This document shows, in pieces, positions 1 through 4,638 of a DNA stretch of 8,231 nt. The stretch's first letter is position 1, and each line of letters begins with the position of its first letter. The translations under genes and the position numbers were made by a program. Under the pieces are notes generated by a model that worked only from the letters and a program-made list of their open reading frames with translations, was not told the DNA's origin and did no database searches. Source of the stretch: an uncultured Eubacteriales bacterium (GTDB lineage Bacteria > Bacillota > Clostridia > Oscillospirales > Oscillospiraceae); contig USMP01000044.1 of assembly GCA_900555795.1 (NCBI GenBank), forward strand, positions 1 to 8,231. The letters are read 5' to 3'.

Positions 1-147
1 GGAATTGTTGGTGAGGAACAGGTACCGGCCACCGGCGGCGCGGACATGGTGCAAAAAGGGGAGCGTGCCGGGGAACAGGGCGTCGTCCACGTAGAGCGTG
101 CCGTCCATATCCAGTAAGAAGAGCCGCTTGTCCGCCAGTCCCGCCAT
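1..147 (-). CDS. HAD-IIA family phosphatase (NagD-like), N-terminal part only
   Basis: The first 49 residues are present and the gene continues past the left edge. Motif I of the haloacid dehalogenase superfamily is intact as DMDGT (residues 13-17), followed by LYVDD. The nucleophile would be Asp13 and the acid/base Asp15. Residues 44-49 read FLTNNS, the motif II region typical of HAD subclass IIA enzymes such as NagD and p-nitrophenylphosphatase, which are cytosolic phosphatases acting on small phosphorylated metabolites. The spacing between the two motifs fits this subclass. The ATG at 147-145 is preceded by a purine stretch (AGGAAAGCGGGG) that can act as ribosome site. The substrate cannot be told from this part. 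Upstream lies a hairpin array with two possible promoters, so the mRNA may carry a structured leader. Confidence 0.9.
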   Translation of the reverse strand, partial: MAGLADKRLFLLDMDGTLYVDDALFPGTLPFLHHVRAAGGRYLFLTNNS

Positions 148-180
148 AGCACAGTTTTCCCCGCTTTCCTAAGATCAGCA

Positions 181-315
181 GGGCTATTATACCATGATAA
201 AATCATGGTATAATATGGCCCTGTGCCGTCTCCGACGGCACGGCCTCAAATCTCAGCGCGTCCGCTCGGAGAGCGGACATGCGCGTACAATATCCGCTCT
301 GCGGATATTATACCA
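181..315. repeat. Array of four tandem perfect hairpins
   Basis: Four inverted repeats follow each other, each with a three-base loop. They are 185-198/202-215 (14-bp stem), 223-230/234-241 (8 bp), 260-267/271-278 (8 bp, with outer GCGC 256-259/281-284) and 289-297/301-309 (9 bp). The 10-mer TATTATACCA occurs at 185-194 and again at 306-315 in direct orientation, and inverted at 206-215. The segment at 206-315 is therefore bounded by an 11-bp inverted repeat (TGGTATAATAT / ATATTATACCA). This could be a small REP- or MITE-like element, or a structured 5' leader of the phosphatase gene. No open frame, transposase or T-run accompanies it. The repeats are seen directly; the function is unknown. 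Confidence 0.75.
186..194 (-). promoter_or_regulatory. Extended -10 promoter candidate for the HAD gene
   Basis: On the minus strand the sequence reads TGGTATAAT, a perfect extended -10 element, about 38 bp before the HAD start codon. No good -35 is present at 17 bp. It lies inside the first hairpin stem, so structure and promoter overlap. Confidence 0.45.
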
Positions 316-336
316 CAGGGGCGGCAGGGCTGTAAA
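307..336 (-). promoter_or_regulatory. Promoter candidate TTTACA-18-TATAAT reading through the hairpin array
   Basis: The minus strand carries TTTACA (336-331), an 18-bp spacer and TATAAT (312-307) with an extended TGG just before it. Transcription from here would start near 300 and give the HAD gene a leader of about 150 bases containing all four hairpins. It begins just after the stop codon of the 89-residue membrane protein gene. Match quality is good; activity is inferred. Confidence 0.5.
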
Positions 337-339
337 GCC

Positions 340-609
340 TCAGGGCTCCCACAGAAGCCGGTCCGCCAGATAGCTGGTCAGCAGCAGCAGGAAGGATGTC
401 GGCCACAGCGCCGCCAGCGGGCCGCTGTACTGCCCCAGGGGTACCTGGGGACAGAGAGCCAGGCGCAGCAGAGCATACAACGCCAGGGCCCCCAGGGAGG
501 CGTACTGAGTCCACAGGGCCAGGGGTGTGTACAGACGCTGCCGCCGGCGGCTTCGTTTTCGCTGCTGCAGATAAGGGGTCAGGTCGATCACATTGCTGGG
601 CTGAACCAT
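340..609 (-). CDS. Small two-helix membrane protein, function unknown
   Basis: The ATG at 609-607 follows an excellent ribosome site (AAAGGAGGAA at 627-618, 8 bases away), which fixes the start; longer in-frame versions reach back across a terminator and are unlikely. The 89-residue product has a very basic stretch at residues 17-25 (RKRSRRRQR), which would stay in the cytoplasm, then two hydrophobic helices at about 33-53 and 62-86, joined by a short loop. It ends with LLWEP. I do not recognise a family. The layout suits a small inner-membrane protein such as a stress, anchoring or toxin-like peptide, but nothing decides between these. It has its own extended -10 promoter and a dyad upstream. 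Downstream, transcription may run on into the phosphatase gene because no T-rich terminator separates them. Confidence 0.65.
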   Translation of the reverse strand: MVQPSNVIDLTPYLQQRKRSRRRQRLYTPLALWTQYASLGALALYALLRLALCPQVPLGQYSGPLAALWPTSFLLLLTSYLADRLLWEP

Positions 610-645
610 GTGGTGATTCCTCCTTTGTACCTTCTGTATGGGGAC

Positions 646-681
646 AGTATAGCAAATGGACAGTCCGCTAATCCGGACTGT
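646..681 (-). promoter_or_regulatory. Extended -10 promoter with overlapping dyad, upstream of the small membrane protein
   Basis: The minus strand reads TGCTATACT (654-646), an extended -10 element 37 bases before the start codon. An 8-bp inverted repeat, ACAGTCCG (660-667) and CGGACTGT (674-681), sits where the -35 would be. No good -35 hexamer is visible. The dyad may be an operator for a regulator, which is inference. Confidence 0.45.
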
Positions 682-804
682 AGTTGCCCGGCGGGCCGGT
701 TCCGCTATCATTGTAGTCAAAAAGCCGGCGGAACATACCAGGACTGTAGAAATATTCCCGGTATCCGCCGCTATGGCAATTTTTATTTTCCAGCGCTGTT
801 TGGA

Positions 805-838
805 AATAAAAAATCCCGCGGCCAAACTGGCCGCGGGA
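805..838 (-). terminator. Rho-independent terminator of the decayed minus-strand operon
   Basis: A 10-bp GC-rich stem (TCCCGCGGCC 814-823 with GGCCGCGGGA 829-838) is followed on the minus strand by a run of six Ts and further T-rich sequence. It lies 55 bases past the stop of the dehydrogenase fragment, so the operon end is preserved although its genes are broken. The rest of 610-892 holds only short inverted repeats (for example GTTCCGC 699-705 with GCGGAAC 728-734) and no gene. Confidence 0.9.
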
Positions 839-892
839 CAAAGGAGTAGCAAAATCTGCCGTCATCAAATCGCAGAAATGAAAAGCAAGAAA

Positions 893-1369
893 TTATACAT
901 TTTTAAAATATTTTCCATTTAAATAGGCCTGTGGATCAGATAGACTGCCGCTGACCAGAGCGTCGTACAGATCTGCCTCACAGATTACGCCGCCTCTGGC
1001 GGCGTTGACAATGATGGCGGAGGGCTCCATCAAAGCCAGTGCTTCCCGGTTGATCATATGCTCTGTCTCTGGCAGGAGGGGGACGTGAAGGATAATAATA
1101 TCGGAGGTGCAGTACAATTCCGGCAGATCCTTGTAAGTCAGTCCCTCAGCCTCCTCAGCCTGGCTGGACAAGCGAAAAGCGTCATAGTACTGCACCGTGG
1201 CGCCAAATGCCTGCATCAGGTGAGCAACCTGCCCGCCGATGTTGCCACTGCCGATGACGCCCACGATTTTTCCGTCAATGGTGTGACAGCGGGGCAGATA
1301 TTCCTCCTTCAGAGCCACGCCTTCCCTATACTTTGATAAAAAGATTCTGCTGCCAACGCTTCGATTCAT
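893..1369 (-). pseudogene. D-2-hydroxyacid dehydrogenase, NAD-binding fragment
   Basis: The open frame encodes 158 residues covering only the Rossmann part of a D-isomer-specific 2-hydroxyacid dehydrogenase, a family that interconverts 2-oxoacids and D-2-hydroxyacids with NAD(H). The dinucleotide motif GSGNIG (residues 40-45), the NAD-selecting Asp63, the segment HVPLLPET (95-102) and the catalytic Arg125 in NAARGG are all present. Family members have about 310-340 residues. Here the N-terminal substrate domain is missing, and the frame ends at SG-SLSDPQ where AGLDVFEPEP and the catalytic His should follow, so the catalytic Glu/His pair is gone. An in-frame TAA lies ten codons before the ATG, which follows a good site (AAAGGAG, 7 bases away), so a short protein may still be made. 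It is last in the broken operon and is followed by its terminator. Confidence 0.85.
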
Positions 1370-1402
1370 ATGGACGCTCCTTTCCTTCTGCCTTTAGCCC
1401 GA

Positions 1403-1767
1403 TTAGTCGGTCAGCTGCCAATTCTGACCGCTGTAATCCCGCACGCCGCTGACGGTGCGGCCGGTGTCCTGAATGAGGGAATGTTTCTTCTGGAACACCA
1501 CGCCCTGGGCCTCCAGATCCCAGAAGTCTACATGCCCCACCCCAAAATTTCTGCTGCGGCCATACCTTTTTCCAGTCGCTGCTGTTTTCCTGCGGGGAGG
1601 CTGGCATCCGGGCGGCGCCAGTAGTCGTTGGCCTCCCCGCGGATACCGTCAGACAGTACCAGCAGATGGACAGCGTGCCCCTGGGCAGCATACTTGGCAA
1701 TGGCGCCGCCGCAGCGCCAGACAAAATCACCGATATGGGCGGCGATGACCAGCATGGTTTCTGCCAT
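1403..1767 (-). pseudogene. GalB-like PIG-L family hydrolase, frameshifted and truncated
   Basis: From the ATG at 1767 the product begins MAETMLVIAAHIGDFVWRCGG. The AHxxDFVWRxGGAI signature and the later RGEANDYWR and AAEILG segments match the 4-oxalomesaconate hydratase (GalB) branch of the PIG-L/LmbE family, zinc proteins otherwise known as deacetylases. Family length is near 250 residues. The reading frame stops at TAG (1530-1528) just after ILGWGM. A one-base shift in the G-rich run near 1534-1543 restores the expected HVDFWDLEAQ, and that frame ends at TAA 1405-1403. The sequence after DLEAQ no longer resembles the family, so a deletion also removed most of the protein. It starts 14 bases after the RraA-like stop codon, which indicates one operon. 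Activity is very unlikely. Confidence 0.8.
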
Positions 1768-1781
1768 AGAATTGTCCCGCC

Positions 1782-2232
1782 TCAGGGCTTGACCCTGGCC
1801 TGCAGGCTGTGATAACCCATCTCCCGGCGGGCGTCCCGAAGGCTCATGCCATTTTGGATGCGCTGGACAATAGCCTGTTCCGCCCGGTCTACCTCCCGGA
1901 CAATTTGCAACACCTGCTCCACAGCCTCTGCCGGTACGCACCTGGACGCCGGAGTCATCGGCTACAACCAGATCTCCACGGCGTACCTGTATGCCGCTGA
2001 TGGATAATACGGGTTCGTTGACGCGGTCAGCGTAGACCCGGTCCTTACCTGTGACCACGTAGCGGCCCTTGGTAAAGATAGGGTAGTTTAGCTGACGGAT
2101 GACAGGCACGTCCCGGCACACACCGTCGATAACAGTGCCGCCCAGCTGGGTGTGCTTCCCAATAGCGCCGGAGCACCGCCACAGAACATCACCTGGGTGG
2201 GCGGAGACCACCAGCATTTTCTTGCCAGCCAT
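1782..2232 (-). pseudogene. Chimera: PIG-L N-terminus joined to RraA/HMG-aldolase C-terminus, frameshifted
   Basis: Residues 1-30 from the ATG at 2232 read as a second GalB-like start (MLVVSAHPGDVLWRCSGAIG). Near 2137-2148, at a shared LGG, the protein turns into the C-terminal half of an RraA-like aldolase: TVIDGVCRD (33-41), with the family's conserved Arg and Asp, then PIFTKG and GDLVVADDSGV. That family includes 4-hydroxy-4-methyl-2-oxoglutarate/4-carboxy-4-hydroxy-2-oxoadipate aldolase, the step after GalB. One extra base near 1936-1940 breaks the frame; in the shifted frame the expected tail VPAEAVEQVLQIV through QARVKP runs to TGA at 1784-1782. So an internal deletion fused two genes, and a later frameshift hit the aldolase. 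The nearest strong ribosome site (2258-2251) is 18 bases from the ATG, too far. The longer frame back to TTG 2319 begins inside the sigma-54 promoter and is unlikely. Confidence 0.8.
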
Positions 2233-2300
2233 AGACTGTGCCCTATGAATTCCTCCTTCACAAGTTGTACAAAAAACCGCACAGGCTTTACCCAGATAGT

Positions 2301-2319
2301 CAAGCAATTTTCGTGCCAA
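2301..2319 (-). promoter_or_regulatory. Sigma-54 (-24/-12) promoter
   Basis: The minus strand reads TTGGCACGAAAATTGCTTG. This matches the sigma-54 consensus TGGCACG-N4-TTGC(A/T) at every fixed position, with the GG and GC exactly 12 bases apart. Transcription would start near 2291 and enter the decayed PIG-L/RraA/dehydrogenase operon. Such promoters need an AAA+ enhancer-binding activator; none is encoded in the window, and I see no clear upstream activator dyad between 2320 and 2420. rpoN is read in the opposite direction from the same intergenic region. Confidence 0.85.
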
Positions 2320-2401
2320 TATTGAAGAAGCTTAAAAATATTTGGGAAAACCGGAGGTGTATTTGCTGAAAAATGCAGAAAACTGTTAAGTTGCCCCGGA
2401 C

Positions 2402-2430
2402 TTTACAACAATCGTGATCCATGGTATGGT
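2402..2430 (+). promoter_or_regulatory. Sigma-A type promoter candidate for rpoN
   Basis: TTTACA (2402-2407), a 17-bp spacer and TATGGT (2425-2430) preceded by TGG form a plausible promoter with an extended -10. Transcription would begin near 2437, downstream of the ATG at 2414, which supports the later GTG start of rpoN. Confidence 0.45.
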
Positions 2431-2488
2431 GCTGGTACAGAGGCCGTTCAGCGATACGGGCTTACACGCTGTAAGGGGGGAAAACGGG

Positions 2489-3796
2489 GTGTACGGAAAC
2501 AAAATTTATCAGATGCAGCTTTCCACGCTGAGCCAGCAGCAGCAGCAATCTCTGCGGCTTCTGCAGTGCAGCGCACGGGAACTGGACGCGTATGTGTACC
2601 AGGAGTACCTGTCCAACCCCCTGTGCGAACTGCGGCAACGGGAGCGCCCGCTGCCGTCCGCCGGGCCTGGCCGGGAGGCAGCGGACAGCGGCGGGTCATC
2701 CCGGCCGGAGCCTTCGGTGCCCTCCTTTGAGAACTCCTGGCGTCTAGCGCTGAAGGAGCAGCTTTACGACGGGCGGTGCCGGGATGTGGAGCGGTTGGAG
2801 TGTATGGTGGAACTGCTGGACGGACATGGCTTTCTCCCCTATACTGACGAGGAACTGGCACGGCTGCTGGGGGGCTCCCCCCAGCGCTGCAGACGGGACA
2901 GAGAGCGGCTGCGGCAGCTGGACCCGGCAGGTGTGGGCAGTCTGGATCTGCCGGACTATCTCCTGTTTCAGCTGGAGAGCCGGGGCGACGACTTGTCACC
3001 GCAGATGCGGACCTTCCTGTCGGTCTACGTGCCCCGGCTGGACCAGCTGTCTCTGGGGGAGATTGCCCGGCGGATGGGGGTGGAAGCGGCACAGGTGCGG
3101 CGCTGGCGGATGGCGCTGGCGGACCTGCGGCCCCACCCTGTGGAGGAGAGCGGGGAGCAGGGCGGCTATATCCTGCCGGAACTTCTGGTGGAGCAGGTGG
3201 AGGGGCGCTGCGTGGTGCGCTGGCAGGAGGAGGGGGCCTGGGCCCCGGTGGTCAGCCCCTACTGCGCCGATTACCTCCAGGGAGCCGCCTCCGAGGAGGA
3301 GCGGGCGTATATTCGGGAAAACGCCCAGCGGGTGCGCTGGCTGGTTTCGGCGGTGGAGCAGCGCAGGCGGACGGTACTGCGGATCGGGGAGGAGATTGCC
3401 GCGCGGCAGCAGGCGTTTTTTCAGGGCGGAATGCTGCGGGCGGTTCCCCAGGCCGCCGTCGCGGATGCCCTGGGTATCCATAAGTCCACAGTGAGCCGGG
3501 CCATTGCGGGGAAATACCTGACCTGCCGTCGGGGGACCTTTCCGCTGAAGCTGTTTTTTACCGCCGGGGTGTCCGCCCTGGAGGGGGGGGAGCAGGGAGG
3601 CGAGATCAGCCGGGAGAGCGTGAAGCGGGAACTGCAGAGGCTGATCGGCCAGGAGGACTGGGGCCGGCCCTACAGCGACGACAAGCTGGCCGCGCTGCTG
3701 CGGCAGGGCGGGCTGGACATCTCCCGGCGCACGGTGGCCAAGTACCGGGGCGAATGCGGCATCCGGTGCGCGGCGGAGCGGAGAAAGCTGGGCTGA
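2489..3796 (+). CDS. rpoN: RNA polymerase sigma-54 factor
   Basis: The product directs core RNA polymerase to -24/-12 promoters and needs an ATP-using activator to open them. Region I is visible at residues 7-50: IYQMQLSTLSQQQQQSLRLL followed by LDAYVYQEYLSNPLCEL. A Pro/Gly-rich linker follows, then the core-binding region (about 85-290, including DPAGVGS). The helix-turn-helix lies near 320-345 (GIHKSTVSRAIAGKY), and the RpoN box SRRTVAKYRG is at 412-421. I chose the GTG at 2489 (435 residues) because AAGGGGGG at 2473-2480 sits 8 bases upstream and region I then begins almost at once. The ATG at 2414 would add 25 unrelated residues and has no ribosome site. Length is normal for the family. 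The gene ends in its own terminator and faces away from a sigma-54-dependent operon. Confidence 0.95.
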   Translation: MYGNKIYQMQLSTLSQQQQQSLRLLQCSARELDAYVYQEYLSNPLCELRQRERPLPSAGPGREAADSGGSSRPEPSVPSFENSWRLALKEQLYDGRCRDVERLECMVELLDGHGFLPYTDEELARLLGGSPQRCRRDRERLRQLDPAGVGSLDLPDYLLFQLESRGDDLSPQMRTFLSVYVPRLDQLSLGEIARRMGVEAAQVRRWRMALADLRPHPVEESGEQGGYILPELLVEQVEGRCVVRWQEEGAWAPVVSPYCADYLQGAASEEERAYIRENAQRVRWLVSAVEQRRRTVLRIGEEIAARQQAFFQGGMLRAVPQAAVADALGIHKSTVSRAIAGKYLTCRRGTFPLKLFFTAGVSALEGGEQGGEISRESVKRELQRLIGQEDWGRPYSDDKLAALLRQGGLDISRRTVAKYRGECGIRCAAERRKLG

Positions 3797-3853
3797 GGGA
3801 ATGAGAGGGATGCTTCAGCGAGCTGCCGCGTTTTTGCGGTAAGGGAAAAGAGG

Positions 3854-3887
3854 CGCCAGCCACCCCGGCGGGGTGGCTGGCGTTTTT
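3854..3887 (+). terminator. Rho-independent terminator of rpoN
   Basis: A perfect 12-bp stem (CGCCAGCCACCC 3854-3865 with GGGTGGCTGGCG 3871-3882) and a 5-base loop are followed by TTTTT. It lies 57 bases after the rpoN stop. A weaker hairpin (CCGC-GTTTTT-GCGG) lies just before it. Confidence 0.92.
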
Positions 3888-3936
3888 GCGGCACAAAAAG
3901 CAAAGTGTGCATATATAAAGAACAAACATACACAAT

Positions 3937-3961
3937 TTGGCCACCCAATAAAGATGGCCAA
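3937..3961. promoter_or_regulatory. Palindrome upstream of the XRE regulator gene, possible operator
   Basis: TTGGCCA (3937-3943) and TGGCCAA (3955-3961) form a perfect 7-bp inverted repeat with an 11-bp centre, extended imperfectly by AAT/ATT flanks. Arm centres are 18 bp apart, which suits a helix-turn-helix dimer touching two successive major grooves. It lies about 80 bp before the regulator start in an AT-rich region with weak promoter-like motifs, so self-regulation is possible. No strong -35/-10 pair is evident. Confidence 0.4.
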
Positions 3962-4041
3962 TTACTTGAGCATATAGCACAGAAAATTAGGCAACACAAA
4001 GGGAGTAAGTTCCTGTATGCTGTTGTTAAGGAGGATTCTGT

Positions 4042-4410
4042 GTGAAAGATAAAATTAATTTGGGAAATGTATTACGAAATATCCGCCTGCTGCGGCGACA
4101 GTCCCAGTCGGAGTTTGCGAAAGAAATCTGTGTGGCCAGATCCACTGTGCAGAGCATTGAACGGGGAAAACTGCCGTCTCTGGACACAATCTGTTGTATC
4201 GCGGAAAAACTGGACGTGCCTGTGGTGACGCTGCTGACTGGTGAGACGGACAGCAGCGTCAATCGGAAGGCGTGGGAACTGGTATGCCGTTCGGAGTGGT
4301 TTGCCGGCCTGGAGGCGGAGGAGCAGGAGAGGTTTTTGCAGCTGCTTCAGGAGTGGATGGACTTCCTTGCCCGCCTGCAGAAGGGGCGCGGGAATGAGAA
4401 GTCCCAATGA
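4042..4410 (+). CDS. XRE-family (Cro/CI-type) transcriptional regulator
   Basis: The GTG start at 4042 follows an ideal ribosome site (AAGGAGG 4028-4034, 7 bases away). Residues 7-66 form an HTH_3 domain: LGNVLRNIRLLRR, QSEFAKEICVARSTVQSIERGK with the recognition helix at about 32-41, then LDTICCIAEKLDVPVVTLLTG. The remaining 55 residues are acidic and helical (EAEEQERFLQLLQEWMDFL) and may serve dimerisation or ligand sensing. At 122 residues it is a small one-component regulator of the type found both as chromosomal regulators and in mobile elements. It stands alone between the rpoN terminator and a convergent operon, so its targets cannot be inferred beyond possible control of itself through the upstream palindrome. 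No toxin or phage gene adjoins it. Confidence 0.88.
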   Translation: MKDKINLGNVLRNIRLLRRQSQSEFAKEICVARSTVQSIERGKLPSLDTICCIAEKLDVPVVTLLTGETDSSVNRKAWELVCRSEWFAGLEAEEQERFLQLLQEWMDFLARLQKGRGNEKSQ

Positions 4411-4552
4411 GCGTGCAGCTATTCATGACAGGATCATTTCAAGGATCGTGGGCACCTGCCGAGGATAAATAAGGAGTTCCAGCAGGTCTGCGGCTTGCCC
4501 ACAGGGCTCCACCCGCGCAAAAATGAATTTTGTGGCTGCGGCAAAAACCTTT

Positions 4553-4608
4553 ACGCCAAAGGCCCTGGGAAACGGCTCAAAAGTGCCGTCTCCCGGGGCC
4601 TTTGGCGT
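4553..4608 (-). terminator. Long hairpin, likely terminator of the blaI-blaR1 type operon
   Basis: A 56-base imperfect hairpin pairs ACGCCAAAGGCCC with its mirror GGGCCTTTGGCGT and then GGGA and ACGGC with their partners, leaving a small loop. On the minus strand it is followed by AAAGGTTTTTG, so it probably ends minus-strand transcription about 30 bases past the blaR1-like stop. The T-run is short and offset, so efficiency is uncertain. It may also block plus-strand readthrough from the XRE gene. The rest of 4411-4638 shows no convincing gene. Confidence 0.65.
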
Positions 4609-4638
4609 AGCTTGCCCGGAGGGGGCGCTAACCGCCCC

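Noticed and set aside
185..309. Repeats considered as a CRISPR array
   Set aside because: The stems differ in sequence, there are no equal-length spacers, and no cas gene is near.
223..849. A 208-codon plus-strand frame
   Set aside because: It crosses the hairpin array and lies opposite the membrane protein with its strong ribosome site. It has low-complexity Gln/Arg/Gly content and no start signal.
1528..2319. A single long open frame of 263 codons on the minus strand
   Set aside because: It begins at a TTG inside the sigma-54 promoter and runs through a frameshifted RraA tail into the next PIG-L gene. It is an accident of decay, not one protein.
2448..3481. Long minus-strand frames opposite rpoN
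   Set aside because: They are rich in Pro, Arg and Ala with no recognisable motif, as expected for the reverse of a GC-rich gene.
3885..3902. GGCAC...GC resembling a second sigma-54 promoter on the plus strand before the XRE gene
   Set aside because: The GG to GC distance is 10 bases instead of 12 and the -12 TTGC is absent.
4407..4472. A 21-codon frame starting at an ATGA overlap with the XRE stop
   Set aside because: The ribosome site is weak, there is no family signal, and frames this short arise by chance.
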